A stretch of 64,000 nucleotides of DNA from Clavibacter zhangzhiyongii (GTDB taxonomy: Bacteria > Actinomycetota > Actinomycetes > Actinomycetales > Microbacteriaceae): contig NZ_CP061274.1 in assembly GCF_014775655.1 (NCBI RefSeq), positions 1,488,001-1,552,000 of the forward strand, read 5' to 3'. A program made the translations under genes and the position numbers. Within the stretch, counting starts at the first letter, position 1. Every line of letters begins with the position of its first letter. The notes under the pieces are model-generated. The model worked only from the letters and a program-made list of their open reading frames with translations, did no database searches and was not told the origin of the DNA. Positions 1-10,277 of this stretch are shown here, piece after piece.

Positions 1-217
1 CATGGAGTCGGGCCCGGTCGTCGCCGTGCGCGTCGCCGGCAACCGCGTCATCGAGGGCTTCCGTTCGCTCGCCGGCACGACCGACCCCACCGGCGCCGCC
101 CCCGGCACGATCCGCGGCGACCTCGGCCGCGACTGGGGCCTCGCCGTGGCCCAGAACCTCGTGCACGGCAGCGACTCGCCCGAGTCCGCGGCGCGGGAGC
201 TGGCACTCTGGTTCTAG
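1..217 (+). CDS. ndk: Nucleoside diphosphate kinase, C-terminal part (gene cut by window start)
   Basis: Transfers the gamma-phosphate from ATP to nucleoside diphosphates through a phosphohistidine. The visible 71 residues contain the family's active-site signature [15 protein letters not shown], with the phosphorylated His in NLVHGSDS, and end with the usual short ELALWF-like tail. Codons are read from base 2; the true start lies upstream of the window, since the family is about 137-150 residues long. The gene is followed 11 bases later by a perfect hairpin and converges on the VKOR gene. Identification is secure from the signature; only the N-terminal half is missing. Confidence 0.93.
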   Translation, partial: MESGPVVAVRVAGNRVIEGFRSLAGTTDPTGAAPGTIRGDLGRDWGLAVAQNLVHGSDSPESAARELALWF

Positions 218-228
218 CCGCCGCATGG

Positions 229-265
229 ACGAGGGGCCGACCGGATCATCCGGTCGGCCCCTCGT
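229..265. terminator. Bidirectional terminator hairpin between ndk and the VKOR gene
   Basis: A perfect 18-base inverted repeat (229-246 pairs with 248-265) lies between two convergent genes. The arms contain ACGAGGGGCCGACCGG. There is no U-tract on either side, as is common in high-GC actinobacteria, so termination in both directions is inferred from position and symmetry. Confidence 0.7.
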
Positions 266-280
266 GCGTCTGCCCTCCGC

Positions 281-889
281 TCAGCCGAGCAGCGTGGGGA
301 GGAGCGCCGGGAACGTCGCGATCACGGCGACCACGATGATCGCGTAGTTCAGCACCACGACGGCCCACGTGTAGGGCGCCACCGCATCCGCCGCGCGCCG
401 GACGCCGGACGGCACGGGGATCAGCCCCGCGCGGGCGGTGGCCGCGAGCGTGCCCCACCAGAGCGGGATCATCGCGCTCCACACGAGCAGGCAGTAGGGG
501 CAGAGCGCGCCGATGACGAAGACGCTCTGCGTGAAGAGCCAGGTCACGAACACCCAGCCGCCGAGCGTGCCCAGCGCGAACAGCGTCCAGAACCAGCGCG
601 CGAACCGGGCGCCGGCCAGGGTCGCCATGCCGATCACGACCGGGACGACGAACACGGCCACGCCGATGAGCGGGTTCGGGAACCCGAGCAGCGACCCCTG
701 CGGCGACTCGATGACGGTCGCGCAGGAGATGAAGGGGTTGATGTCGCAGGAGAGCGACGCGCCCGGGTTCTCCAGGAGGTTCAGCCGCTCGAGCACGAGG
801 ACGAAGGCGCCGATCCAGCCGACGACGCCCGTCACGACCAGCAGGAGGGCCAGGGAGCGGGGGTGCACGGGGGCCCGGGTCGCGGTCAT
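281..889 (-). CDS. Vitamin K epoxide reductase (VKOR) family membrane protein
   Basis: A 202-residue polytopic membrane protein that probably reoxidises a periplasmic DsbA/thioredoxin-like partner and passes electrons to menaquinone. It keeps all four VKOR cysteines: the loop pair C48 and C56 (SCDINPFISC) and the active-site CxxC at C130/C133 (ALCPYCLLVW), plus the conserved SPQGSLLGFPNPLIG loop after the second Cys. At least four hydrophobic helices are visible. Unlike many bacterial VKORs there is no fused thioredoxin domain, so the partner is encoded elsewhere. The ATG is preceded six bases upstream by CATGAT, suggesting a leaderless mRNA. Family assignment is strong; the partner is unknown. 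Confidence 0.88.
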   Translation of the reverse strand: MTATRAPVHPRSLALLLVVTGVVGWIGAFVLVLERLNLLENPGASLSCDINPFISCATVIESPQGSLLGFPNPLIGVAVFVVPVVIGMATLAGARFARWFWTLFALGTLGGWVFVTWLFTQSVFVIGALCPYCLLVWSAMIPLWWGTLAATARAGLIPVPSGVRRAADAVAPYTWAVVVLNYAIIVVAVIATFPALLPTLLG

Positions 890-923
890 GCGGCGATCAT
901 GGCAGACCGGTCACGGCCGACCC

Positions 924-955
924 TGACGGCCGGGTGGACGTCGGCGTGCGATACT
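924..955 (+). promoter_or_regulatory. Candidate rne promoter with extended -10
   Basis: TG-C-GATACT (947-955) is an extended -10 element. A TGACGG at 924-929 could be a weak -35, but its 20-base spacer is long, which fits an extended -10 promoter. Transcription from about 961 would give rne a leader of some 230 bases. The 305 bases between the VKOR gene and rne hold no other gene that I can see. Confidence 0.4.
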
Positions 956-1194
956 GGCTGGCAGGTCGGCCCGCCGCGCGGGACGACCGCCATGAAGAGT
1001 CTTTCCCGGGGCAGACCCGGGCCGCACGGCACGTCCGGCGGCGGATAGCCAGTTCCGTACCAGTGCGCACGACCGAAGCCTCGGGCCGGCCGTCGCAGAC
1101 CAGGATCGACGGAGAACCGCGGATGCGGGGATCCACTCGGAGAGCTACCGGGGTACGGCGCGGCCGTACCGACCGGTTGAGGAGTGCACCAGAG

Positions 1195-4100
1195 ATGGTG
1201 GAGAGAGACGAGAACACCGGCAGGAGGCGTCCGCGCCTCTTCGAGCGGCTCACGGGCCGCCGTGCCGAGCCGACCGCGGCACCGGAGACGGACGGCACGC
1301 CCGTCCTCCCCGCGTCCGCGACCCCCGAGGCGAGCGGTACGGCCGCCGCCTCCGAAGCGAAGGGCCTCACCCTGAACGAGAACGACGACACCCAGTCCAC
1401 GCCCGAGCAGCCCGAGACGCCGGTCGCCCGGCGCTCGCGCCGCGCCGGCACCGCCGCGTCCGCCCCCGCGGGAGCCTCGCCGGACGACGCCAGCGTCGAC
1501 GCGTCCGCCGACGCGCCCGCGGCCTCGGGCTCCGACGCCGAGGCGCCGGTCGCCGATGCGGAGGCCGCGGCGCCCGCCGCGCGCGCGCCCCGCAAGCGCG
1601 CCCCGCGCAAGTCCGCGGTCGCCCCCGCCGAGGAGGCGCCGGCCGCAGCCGACGCGTCCGCGGACGACGCGGCCACCGAGGACGGGGTCCTCCCGACCGC
1701 GTCCGCCGAGCAGCCGGCCGCCGAGCCGGAGGCCGCGGCGCCCGTCGCCCCGGCCCGCTCGCTCCCGTCCCTCTCCGTCTTCTTCCAGGCCCCGGACATC
1801 GCGCCGCTGCCGCCCCGCCGCGAGCGGGACGACCGTCGTGACGACCGCCGGCAGGACGAGGACGACGACCTCGACCGCGACGACCGCCCCTCGCGCTCCT
1901 CGCGCCGCGGCGGTCGCGGACAGGACCGCAGCACGGGCCGCGACGGCCGCGAGCGCGACCGCGACGACGACCGCGACGACGAGGACGACGCCCCGTCGGT
2001 CCGCCGCCGCGCGCGCCGCCGCTCCGGCGAGGAGGGCCGCGACGGCGACGACGCGCCCGGCACCGTCGTCAAGGTCCGCACGCCCCGCGAGCCCGAGCTC
2101 ATCACCGAGCCGCAGCGGATCAAGGGGTCCACGCGCCTCGAGGCGAAGAAGCAGCGTCGCCGCGACGGCCGCGACGCCGGCCGCCGCCGCCCCGTCCTCA
2201 CGGAGTCGGAGTACCTGGCCCGCCGCGAGTCGGTCGACCGCAGCATGATCGTGCGCTCGCGCGACGGCAAGATCCAGATCGGCGTGCTCGAGGACCAGGT
2301 GCTCGTCGAGCACTACGTGGCCCGCGCCGACGAGGCGTCCCTCATCGGCAACGTGTACCTCGGCCGCGTCCAGAACGTGCTGCCGAGCATGGAGGCCGCC
2401 TTCATCGACATCGGCCGCGGCCGCAACGCCGTCCTCTACTCCGGCGAGGTCGACTGGGAGGCCGCGAACGCCGACAAGGGCGGCGGCAGCCACGCGCGCC
2501 GCATCGAGGTCGCGCTGAAGCCCGGCGACCGCGTGCTCGTCCAGGTCACCAAGGACCCCATCGGCCACAAGGGCGCCCGGCTCACGAGCCAGGTCAGCCT
2601 CCCGGGCCGCTACCTCGTCTACGTGCCCAACGGCTCGATGAACGGCATCAGCCGCAAGCTCCCCGACACCGAGCGCGCCCGCCTGAAGAAGACGCTCAAG
2701 GAGGTGCTGCCCGAGAACGTGGGCGTCATCGTCCGCACGGCCGCCGAGGGCGCGACCGAGGAGCAGCTGAAGCTCGACGTCGAGCGCCTCACCTCGCAGT
2801 GGGCGGAGATCAGCCGCCAGGTCGAGAAGGCGCAGGCGCCCGCGCTCCTGCACTCCGAGCCCGACCTGCTCCTGAAGATCATCCGCGACGTCTTCAACGA
2901 GGACTTCCGCGAGCTCGTCATCGACGGCGGCGACGCCCAGGAGATCATCGAGGGCTACCTGCGCGGCGTGGCTCCCGACCTCATCGACCGGGTGCAGGCG
3001 TACACCGGCGAGAAGGACTCCTTCGACCACTACCGCGTCAGCGAGCAGATCGAGAAGGCGCTCGACCGCAAGGTCTGGCTGCCCTCCGGCGGCTCGCTCG
3101 TGATCGACCGCACCGAGGCCATGACCGTGGTCGACGTCAACACGGGGAAGTTCGTCGGATCCGGCGGCAACCTCGAGGAGACCGTCACCAAGAACAACCT
3201 CGAGGCCGCGGAGGAGATCGTCCGCCAGATGCGCCTGCGCGACATCGGCGGCATCATCGTCGTCGACTTCATCGACATGGTGCTCGAGACCAACCGCGAC
3301 CTCGTGCTCCGCCGCCTGGTGGAGTGCCTCAGCCGCGACCGCACCAAGCACCAGGTCGCCGAGGTCACCTCGCTCGGCCTCGTGCAGATGACGCGCAAGA
3401 AGCTCGGCCTCGGGCTCCTGGAGTCGTTCTCCGAGAACTGCGAGACGTGCGCCGGGCGGGGGATCATCATCCACCACGACCCGCTCATGGCCCACAAGCA
3501 GACGCCGCAGGAGCCCGTGCAGGGCCAGGGTCGTCGTCGCGGCGGCAAGGGCCAGCAGGACCACGGCAACGGAGGCGGCGGCAACGGCAACGGCGGCAAC
3601 GGCGGTGGTCGCGGCAACGGCGGCGGCCAGGCGCAGCAGCAGCAGCAGCGCACCCCCGCGGCGAGCACGCACAGCATCACGGACGACGCGCGCTCCGCGC
3701 TCGCCAAGATCGCCACGAGCACCATCCAGACGGTGAACGACGCCATCGACCGGGTCGAGGACGTCGTGCGCGCGCCGGACGAGCCCCAGGCCGTCGAGCG
3801 CCCCGCGACGGAGGCCCCCGTCGAGGAGCAGCCGCGCGGCGACCGTCCGCGTCGCAGCCGCGGAGGCCGCGGACGCGCGTCGTCCGCGACCGCCACCCCG
3901 TCCGCGACGGAGGCGCCCCAGCAGCCGAAGGCGCCCGCCGCCGAGGAGCCCGCCGCCCCCGCGGAGGACCCGACGCCCGTGGACGCGCCCGTCGAGGAGC
4001 CCGCGCTCTCGACGCTCGAGCCGCGCGAGGCCATCCGCCTCGAGCCCGTGCAGATCCTCGACATCCCGGTGGCGAGCACGCGCACGGCGCCGCGCCGCGT

Positions 4101-4257
4101 CAGCTCGGCCGACGCGGAGCAGCTCCTCGGCTCCGTGCTCGACGCCCTGCCGCAGCCCAAGGAGCCGGGCCAGGGCCGCTCGCGCAGCCGTCGCGTGTCC
4201 ACCGCGACGCTGACGACCCCGTCGCCCGCCGCCGACGGCGACGACGACGCGAGCTGA
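1195..4257 (+). CDS. rne: Ribonuclease E/G family endoribonuclease
   Basis: Essential endoribonuclease for mRNA decay and rRNA/tRNA maturation. The 1020-residue product has a long N-terminal Ala/Pro/Arg/Asp-rich disordered arm (about residues 1-350), an S1-like RNA-binding segment (GNVYLGRVQNVLPSMEAAFIDIG near 385), the DNase I-like catalytic domain with VVDVNTGKFVG and GGIIVVDFIDM, and the Zn-link CETCAGRG near 748. A Gly/Asn/Gln-rich linker and another acidic/Arg-rich tail follow. This matches the actinobacterial layout in which the catalytic core is flanked by disordered arms on both sides. The start at 1195 follows GGAG at 1181-1184; upstream in-frame codons lack both a ribosome site and family sequence. 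A strong hairpin follows the stop. Confidence 0.93.
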   Translation: MVERDENTGRRRPRLFERLTGRRAEPTAAPETDGTPVLPASATPEASGTAAASEAKGLTLNENDDTQSTPEQPETPVARRSRRAGTAASAPAGASPDDASVDASADAPAASGSDAEAPVADAEAAAPAARAPRKRAPRKSAVAPAEEAPAAADASADDAATEDGVLPTASAEQPAAEPEAAAPVAPARSLPSLSVFFQAPDIAPLPPRRERDDRRDDRRQDEDDDLDRDDRPSRSSRRGGRGQDRSTGRDGRERDRDDDRDDEDDAPSVRRRARRRSGEEGRDGDDAPGTVVKVRTPREPELITEPQRIKGSTRLEAKKQRRRDGRDAGRRRPVLTESEYLARRESVDRSMIVRSRDGKIQIGVLEDQVLVEHYVARADEASLIGNVYLGRVQNVLPSMEAAFIDIGRGRNAVLYSGEVDWEAANADKGGGSHARRIEVALKPGDRVLVQVTKDPIGHKGARLTSQVSLPGRYLVYVPNGSMNGISRKLPDTERARLKKTLKEVLPENVGVIVRTAAEGATEEQLKLDVERLTSQWAEISRQVEKAQAPALLHSEPDLLLKIIRDVFNEDFRELVIDGGDAQEIIEGYLRGVAPDLIDRVQAYTGEKDSFDHYRVSEQIEKALDRKVWLPSGGSLVIDRTEAMTVVDVNTGKFVGSGGNLEETVTKNNLEAAEEIVRQMRLRDIGGIIVVDFIDMVLETNRDLVLRRLVECLSRDRTKHQVAEVTSLGLVQMTRKKLGLGLLESFSENCETCAGRGIIIHHDPLMAHKQTPQEPVQGQGRRRGGKGQQDHGNGGGGNGNGGNGGGRGNGGGQAQQQQQRTPAASTHSITDDARSALAKIATSTIQTVNDAIDRVEDVVRAPDEPQAVERPATEAPVEEQPRGDRPRRSRGGRGRASSATATPSATEAPQQPKAPAAEEPAAPAEDPTPVDAPVEEPALSTLEPREAIRLEPVQILDIPVASTRTAPRRVSSADAEQLLGSVLDALPQPKEPGQGRSRSRRVSTATLTTPSPAADGDDDAS

Positions 4258-4282
4258 TGCCGCGGCCGTCCCCGCGGCGGTC

Positions 4283-4330
4283 GCACGACGAGAGGGCCCG
4301 GAGCGCATGCTCCGGGCCCTCTCGTCGTGC
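4283..4330. terminator. Bidirectional terminator hairpin after rne
   Basis: Perfect 22-base stem (4283-4304 with 4309-4330) closed by a GCAT loop, between convergent rne and the DUF4031 gene. Its arms contain ACGACGAGAGGGCCCGG, the same 17 bases found in the hairpin after ptsH at 20450. Confidence 0.8.
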
Positions 4331-4341
4331 CACCCGCGGTG

Positions 4342-4620
4342 TCAGGCGGTCGGCCGGCGCCGCTCCCGCTGCGTGACCCGCAGGCCGCTCGCCTGCAGCC
4401 GCCGCACGAGGTCGCGGTTCGACACCGGCACGGCGCCCCGCGCGACGAGGTCGTCGTACCGCGCCTCGGGCACGTCGTAGTGGTCGCGGTCGAAGCTCCG
4501 CTCGGGGAGCCCGGCGGCGCGGGCGAAGGCATGCAGCTCCTGGAGCGAGGAGTCGCTCACGAGGTGCGCCCACAGCGTCCCGTGCGCGGGCCAGGCGGGT
4601 CGGTCGAGGAGCACGCTCAT
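4342..4620 (-). CDS. DUF4031 domain protein
   Basis: A 92-residue protein beginning MSVLLDRPAWPAHGTLWAHL, the typical opening of DUF4031 proteins (short actinobacterial proteins of unknown function). The conserved HLVSD, LHAFA and GLPERSFDRDHYDVPE segments are present and it runs to nearly full family length. A longer reading frame continues upstream to 4830 but that part overlaps the rplU promoter and looks like noise. The ATG at 4620 has TATGCT six bases upstream, consistent with a leaderless mRNA. Function unknown; the family name rests on motif memory. Confidence 0.75.
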   Translation of the reverse strand: MSVLLDRPAWPAHGTLWAHLVSDSSLQELHAFARAAGLPERSFDRDHYDVPEARYDDLVARGAVPVSNRDLVRRLQASGLRVTQRERRRPTA

Positions 4621-4626
4621 CCTGCG

Positions 4627-4632
4627 AGCATA
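4627..4632 (-). promoter_or_regulatory. -10 element (TATGCT) for the DUF4031 gene, leaderless type
   Basis: TATGCT on the minus strand ends six bases before the ATG, so transcription should start at or next to the start codon. One of thirteen such arrangements in the window. Confidence 0.45.
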
Positions 4633-4744
4633 GGCACGCCGCCGGGCACGACGGGTGGCGCACCGCCGCGACGCGCCCGGCGCGGATGCCGGCGCGGGCG
4701 ACCTGCTCCCGTATGATCGTCCGAGGACGCCGGGGGTCCGGAGT

Positions 4745-4773
4745 TTGACCCCTGTCCGGCGTTCCGGTAACGT
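4745..4773 (+). promoter_or_regulatory. Promoter of rplU-rpmA
   Basis: TTGACC (4745-4750), a 17-base spacer and TAACGT (4768-4773) give the cleanest sigma-70-type promoter seen here. It predicts a leader of about 118 bases before rplU. TATGAT at 4712-4717 may be the -10 of a second upstream promoter. Confidence 0.6.
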
Positions 4774-4897
4774 GAGTCGCTGGCATGCGTCGATCCTCGA
4801 GATCGGGCGCCTGCAGCAGACTTCCTCCAATGAATCGGGCCACGAGGCGTCATGTCCTCAGTGAGTCAAGCCCGCGAGAGAAAACAGGTACGGAAAA

Positions 4898-5206
4898 GTG
4901 GTTTACGCAGTTGTGCGCGCCGGCGGTCGGCAGGAGAAGGTGGAGGTCGGGACCATCGTCACGATGGACCGGGTCAAGAACCAGCAGAGCGGCAAGGTCG
5001 TGCTCCCCGCGGTCCTGCTCGTCGACGGCGACACCATCACCACGGACGCCGCGAAGCTCGCCGACGTCACCGTCAGCGCCCAGATCCTGAACGACCTCCG
5101 CGGTCCCAAGATCGTCATCCAGAAGTTCAAGAACAAGACCGGGTACAAGAAGCGCCAGGGGCACCGCCAGGACCTCACGCGCGTCCAGGTCACCGAGATC
5201 AACTAG
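4898..5206 (+). CDS. rplU: 50S ribosomal protein L21
   Basis: A 102-residue large-subunit ribosomal protein, full length for L21. The start [15 protein letters not shown] is diagnostic, as is the C-terminal basic region [18 protein letters not shown]. The GTG start fits the conserved N-terminus exactly. It is followed after 24 bases by rpmA and then obgE, the order conserved across bacteria. A promoter lies at 4745-4773, with an untranslated leader of more than 100 bases that could hold feedback control, though I recognise no known leader structure. Confidence 0.97.
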   Translation: MVYAVVRAGGRQEKVEVGTIVTMDRVKNQQSGKVVLPAVLLVDGDTITTDAAKLADVTVSAQILNDLRGPKIVIQKFKNKTGYKKRQGHRQDLTRVQVTEIN

Positions 5207-5230
5207 CACCGAGACCGCAGGGAGATACAG

Positions 5231-5485
5231 ATGGCACACAAGAAGGGCGCGAGCTCTACCCGCAACGGCCGTGACTCGAACGCCCAGCGCCTCGGCGTGA
5301 AGCGCTTCGGCGGCCAGGTCGTCGGCGCCGGCGAGATCATCGTCCGCCAGCGCGGCACGCACTTCCACCCCGGCGTGAACGTCGGCCGTGGCGGCGACGA
5401 CACGCTGTTCGCCCTCTCGGCCGGTTCGGTCGAGTTCGGCGTCAAGGGCGGCCGCAAGGTCGTCAACATCGTCGTCCCGGCCTAG
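5231..5485 (+). CDS. rpmA: 50S ribosomal protein L27
   Basis: An 84-residue ribosomal protein beginning [20 protein letters not shown]. Its N-terminal tail reaches the peptidyl transferase centre. There is no N-terminal cleavable extension of the Firmicutes type. GGGAGA at 5220-5225 provides a ribosome site. It sits between rplU and obgE and is followed by a hairpin at 5534, so the ribosomal pair probably forms its own transcription unit with some read-through to obgE. Confidence 0.97.
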   Translation: MAHKKGASSTRNGRDSNAQRLGVKRFGGQVVGAGEIIVRQRGTHFHPGVNVGRGGDDTLFALSAGSVEFGVKGGRKVVNIVVPA

Positions 5486-5533
5486 CGCAGGCCGACAGCA
5501 CGGACCCTGCAGCGGCTCGGCCGCGCAGCACAG

Positions 5534-5559
5534 CAAGGGCGGGCCTCGGCCCGCCCTTG
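5534..5559 (+). terminator. Hairpin between rpmA and obgE
   Basis: An inverted repeat CAAGGGCGGGCC / GGCCCGCCCTTG (5534-5545 with 5548-5559), followed by TTCG. It is placed to terminate or attenuate the highly expressed ribosomal unit before obgE. Confidence 0.6.
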
Positions 5560-5586
5560 TTCGCGTTCCGCAGGGGACACCTCTAG

Positions 5587-7143
<1,557 letters not shown>

Positions 7144-7146
7144 CGC

Positions 7147-7926
7147 GTGGGCACGACCACGCGCGCGGGCATCGCGTCCGCCCGCCGCATCGTCGTGAAG
7201 GTCGGATCGTCGTCCATCAGCGGGCCGAACGCCGGCCAGATCGCGCCCCTCGTGGACGCGATCGCCGGCGTGCACGCCCGGGGCGCCGAGGTGGTGCTGG
7301 TCTCGTCCGGCGCCATCGCGACGGGGATGCCGTTCCTCCGCCTCGACGACCGCCCGGCGGACCTCGCCACGCAGCAGGCGGCGGCGGCGGTCGGCCAGAG
7401 CGTGCTCGTCTTCCGCTACCAGGAGAGCCTCGACCGCTACGGCATCGTCGCGGGCCAGGTGCTCCTCACGGCCGGCGACCTCGCCGCGCCCGACCACCGC
7501 GAGAACGCGCAGCGCGCCATGGAGCGCCTGCTGGGGCTGCGGCTCCTGCCGATCGTCAACGAGAACGACACCGTGGCGACCCACGAGATCCGCTTCGGCG
7601 ACAACGACCGGCTCGCGGCGCTCGTCGCGCGGCTCGTCGACGCCGACCTGCTGCTGCTCCTGTCGGACGTGGACGCGCTCTACACGCGGCCACCGCAGGA
7701 GCCCGGCGCCCGGCGCATCGAGCACGTCGACTTCGGCGACGAGCTCGAGGGCGTCGAGATCGGCAGCACGGGCACCGGCGTCGGCACCGGGGGAGCGGTC
7801 ACCAAGGTCGCGGCCGCGCGCCTGGCGGCGGAGGCCGGCACGGGCGTGCTGCTCACGTCGACGGCGCAGGTCGCCGACGCGCTCTCCGGCGCGCACGTCG
7901 GCACCTGGTTCGCGCCCCGCGCCTGA
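7147..7926 (+). CDS. proB: Glutamate 5-kinase, short form without PUA domain
   Basis: First step of proline synthesis: phosphorylates glutamate to gamma-glutamyl phosphate. The 259-residue amino-acid-kinase domain has RRIVVKVGSSSISG, VSSGAIATGM, NENDTVATHEIRFGDNDRLAALVA and the GTGGAVTKVAAARLA lid. It stops there, while many ProB proteins are near 370 residues with a C-terminal RNA-binding-like PUA domain. A GTG at 7147 starts three bases after obgE. There is no in-frame continuation after the stop, so this is a genuine short form, not a frameshift. proA follows but appears to have its own promoter. Confidence 0.93.
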   Translation: MGTTTRAGIASARRIVVKVGSSSISGPNAGQIAPLVDAIAGVHARGAEVVLVSSGAIATGMPFLRLDDRPADLATQQAAAAVGQSVLVFRYQESLDRYGIVAGQVLLTAGDLAAPDHRENAQRAMERLLGLRLLPIVNENDTVATHEIRFGDNDRLAALVARLVDADLLLLLSDVDALYTRPPQEPGARRIEHVDFGDELEGVEIGSTGTGVGTGGAVTKVAAARLAAEAGTGVLLTSTAQVADALSGAHVGTWFAPRA

Positions 7927-7976
7927 CGCGCGCGCCTCCGGGCGTCACCAAGCGGCGCGGTGCGACCGCCGCTGGC

Positions 7977-7982
7977 TAGGCT
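7977..7982 (+). promoter_or_regulatory. -10 element (TAGGCT) of proA, leaderless type
   Basis: TAGGCT ends seven bases before the proA ATG, and no Shine-Dalgarno sequence lies between, so proA is probably also transcribed alone as a leaderless mRNA. Confidence 0.45.
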
Positions 7983-7989
7983 TCCTGCC

Positions 7990-9312
7990 ATGCCCACGCT
8001 CGCCTCCGGCGCCCCCGACGTCGTGCCCGTCCCCGCCCCCGAACCCAGGGAGGACGCCCTCCCGGACCCTGCGCTCGAAAGGATCCTGCACAGCGCGCGC
8101 GCGGCGTCCACCGACCTCGCGGCGCGCACCTCGGGGGAGCGCGACGCGGCGCTCGAGGCCATCGCCGCCGCCCTCCTCGCCGCGACCGACCGCGTCGTGG
8201 CGGCCAACGCCGAGGACCTCGCCGCGGGGCGCGCGTCGGGCCTCGCCGCCGGGCTGCTCGACCGGCTCGCCCTCGACGCGCGTCGCGTCGGCGCGCTCGC
8301 GGACGCGGTCGCCGGGATCCGCCGCCTCGACGACCCGCTCGGCCACGTCGTCCGCGGCCGCACCCTCCCGAACGGCCTCCTGCTGTCGCAGGTGCGCGTG
8401 CCCTTCGGCGTCGTCGGCGCCATCTACGAGGCCCGGCCCAACGTCACGGTCGACATCGCGGCCCTCGCCCTCCGCAGCGGCAACGCGGTCGTGCTGCGCG
8501 GCGGATCCGCCGCCCTCCGCACCAACGCCGTGCTGGTGGACGTGATGCGCGGCGCCCTCGCGGCCGCGGGCCTCCCCGCCGACGCCGTGCAGACGGTCGA
8601 CGCGCACGGCCGCGCGGGAGCCGCCCGCCTCATGCGCGCACGCGGCCTCGTCGACGTGCTCGTGCCCCGGGGATCCGCCGACCTCATCCGCACCGTGGTC
8701 GAGGAGTCGACCGTGCCCGTCATCGAGACGGGCGCCGGCGTCGTGCACGTGTACCTCGACGCCAGCGCCGACGAGCGCATGGCCGTCGACATCGCGGTCG
8801 ACGCGAAGGTGAGCCGCCCGAGCGTCTGCAACGCCATGGAGACGCTGCTCGTGCACCGGGACGCGGCGCCGCGGATCCTGCCCGCCGTCCTCGACGCGCT
8901 CCGCGACCGGGGGGTGACCGTGCACGGCGACGACGCCGTCCGCGCCCTCTGGCCCGATGCCGTGCCCGCCACCGACGAGGACTGGGCCGCCGAGTACCTC
9001 TCCCTCGACGTCGCCGTGCGCGTCGTCGACGCCGTCGAGGACGCCGTGGCGCACATCGCCCGCTGGTCGACGCACCACACCGAGTCGATCGTCACGTCCG
9101 ACCTCGCCGTGGCGGAGCGCTTCCTCGCGGCCGTCGACTCCGCCGTGGTCATGGTCAACGCGTCCACGCGCTTCACCGACGGATCCGAGTTCGGCTTCGG
9201 CGCGGAGGTCGGCATCTCCACGCAGAAGCTGCACGCACGCGGGCCGATGGGGCTGCAGGAGCTCACGAGCACCAAGTGGATCGTCCGGGGGAGCGGGCAG
9301 GTGCGCGGCTGA
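7990..9312 (+). CDS. proA: Gamma-glutamyl phosphate reductase
   Basis: Second proline-synthesis enzyme: NADPH-dependent reduction of gamma-glutamyl phosphate to the semialdehyde. The 440-residue aldehyde-dehydrogenase-fold protein shows [41 protein letters not shown] and the catalytic Cys near residue 279 in [15 protein letters not shown], then the [21 protein letters not shown] end. About 30 N-terminal residues before the catalytic domain are Pro/Ala-rich, slightly longer than average. ATG at 7990 is chosen over an in-frame start ten codons upstream because of the adjacent -10 element. Confidence 0.95.
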   Translation: MPTLASGAPDVVPVPAPEPREDALPDPALERILHSARAASTDLAARTSGERDAALEAIAAALLAATDRVVAANAEDLAAGRASGLAAGLLDRLALDARRVGALADAVAGIRRLDDPLGHVVRGRTLPNGLLLSQVRVPFGVVGAIYEARPNVTVDIAALALRSGNAVVLRGGSAALRTNAVLVDVMRGALAAAGLPADAVQTVDAHGRAGAARLMRARGLVDVLVPRGSADLIRTVVEESTVPVIETGAGVVHVYLDASADERMAVDIAVDAKVSRPSVCNAMETLLVHRDAAPRILPAVLDALRDRGVTVHGDDAVRALWPDAVPATDEDWAAEYLSLDVAVRVVDAVEDAVAHIARWSTHHTESIVTSDLAVAERFLAAVDSAVVMVNASTRFTDGSEFGFGAEVGISTQKLHARGPMGLQELTSTKWIVRGSGQVRG

Positions 9313-9441
9313 CCCGCGGTCGGACGCCGTCGCGAGCGCGCGGCGGCGCGCCCGCGCGCACGTGCACCCCGCCCAGGGGGCCGCCGATAGGATGGCAGGC
9401 GCCGCCTCCGCGCCACGGGGCGTGCCACGAACGGAGACCAC

Positions 9442-9657
9442 ATGCACGCCCTGACCACCACCCTCCTCGCCGAGACCGAGCACGCCATGGAGCTCGCCGC
9501 TCCGCTCTGGGTCTTCCCGGCGGTCGCGGCCGTCGCGTTCGTCGCCCTCGGCGTCGTCATGTTCAGCTTCCGCGACGTGAGCAACCGCCACTCGGACAAG
9601 TGGGGCAAGCCCCCCGTCGCCGAGCAGGGCCACGGCACCGCCGACTCGACGCACTGA
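9442..9657 (+). CDS. Small single-span membrane protein
   Basis: A 71-residue protein with one strong hydrophobic helix (about residues 21-42, [21 protein letters not shown]) and a charged C-terminal tail ([16 protein letters not shown]). GGAG at 9434-9437 supports the ATG. It lies between proA and nadD in the same direction, a position where actinobacterial genomes often carry a short membrane gene of unknown function. TAGGAT at 9386-9391 could be its -10. No known domain recognised; function unknown. Confidence 0.7.
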   Translation: MHALTTTLLAETEHAMELAAPLWVFPAVAAVAFVALGVVMFSFRDVSNRHSDKWGKPPVAEQGHGTADSTH

Positions 9658-9674
9658 GCGCGAGCGCCTTCCAC

Positions 9675-10277
9675 ATGACGACACCCGCGACCCCGCGCCT
9701 CCGCATCGGGGTCATGGGCGGCACGTTCGACCCCATCCACAACGGCCACCTGGTCGCCGCGAGCGAGGTGCAGCAGCACCTGCAGCTCGACGAGGTGATC
9801 TTCGTCCCCACCGGGCAGCCGTGGCAGAAGCAGACGGTCACGGACGGCGAGCACCGGTACCTGATGACCGTCATCGCGACGGCCGCCAACCCGCGCTTCA
9901 CCGTGAGCCGCGTCGACATCGACCGCGCCGGCACCACGTACACGATCGACACGCTTCGCGACATCCGGCGCTCGCACCCGGACGCGGAGCTGTTCTTCAT
10001 CACCGGCGCGGACGCGATCCAGCAGATCCTCGGCTGGAAGGACGTCGCCGAGCTGTGGGACCTGGCGCACTTCGTCGCCGTCACGCGGCCCGGTCACGAC
10101 CTCACCGAGAGCGGCCTCCCGCACGCCGACGTAAGATTGCTGGAGGTCCCGGCGCTGGCGATCTCCTCGACCGACTGCCGGAGCCGAGTCGGACGCGGCT
10201 TCCCCGTGTGGTACCTCGTCCCCGACGGAGTCGTCCAGTACATCTCCAAGCACCACCTGTATCGGAGCCCGCTATGA
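9675..10277 (+). CDS. nadD: Nicotinate-nucleotide adenylyltransferase
   Basis: Adenylates nicotinate mononucleotide in NAD synthesis. The 200-residue protein carries the nucleotidyltransferase signature [18 protein letters not shown] near the N-terminus, [10 protein letters not shown], the middle motif [16 protein letters not shown], and the C-terminal [10 protein letters not shown], which corresponds to the ISSTxxR motif. ATG at 9675 gives the correct family length. The stop overlaps the next gene's start as ATGA (10274-10277), indicating translational coupling. Confidence 0.95.
   Translation: MTTPATPRLRIGVMGGTFDPIHNGHLVAASEVQQHLQLDEVIFVPTGQPWQKQTVTDGEHRYLMTVIATAANPRFTVSRVDIDRAGTTYTIDTLRDIRRSHPDAELFFITGADAIQQILGWKDVAELWDLAHFVAVTRPGHDLTESGLPHADVRLLEVPALAISSTDCRSRVGRGFPVWYLVPDGVVQYISKHHLYRSPL

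Noticed and set aside
3560-3640. GGCAAC-type repeats within rne as a mobile or regulatory repeat
   Set aside because: They encode the Gly/Asn-rich disordered linker typical of the actinobacterial enzyme and stay in frame.
886-4308. A 1140-codon open frame on the minus strand opposite rne
   Set aside because: High GC keeps antisense frames open. Its translation is Arg/Ala/Gly-rich with no family motif, while rne on the plus strand shows full domain structure.
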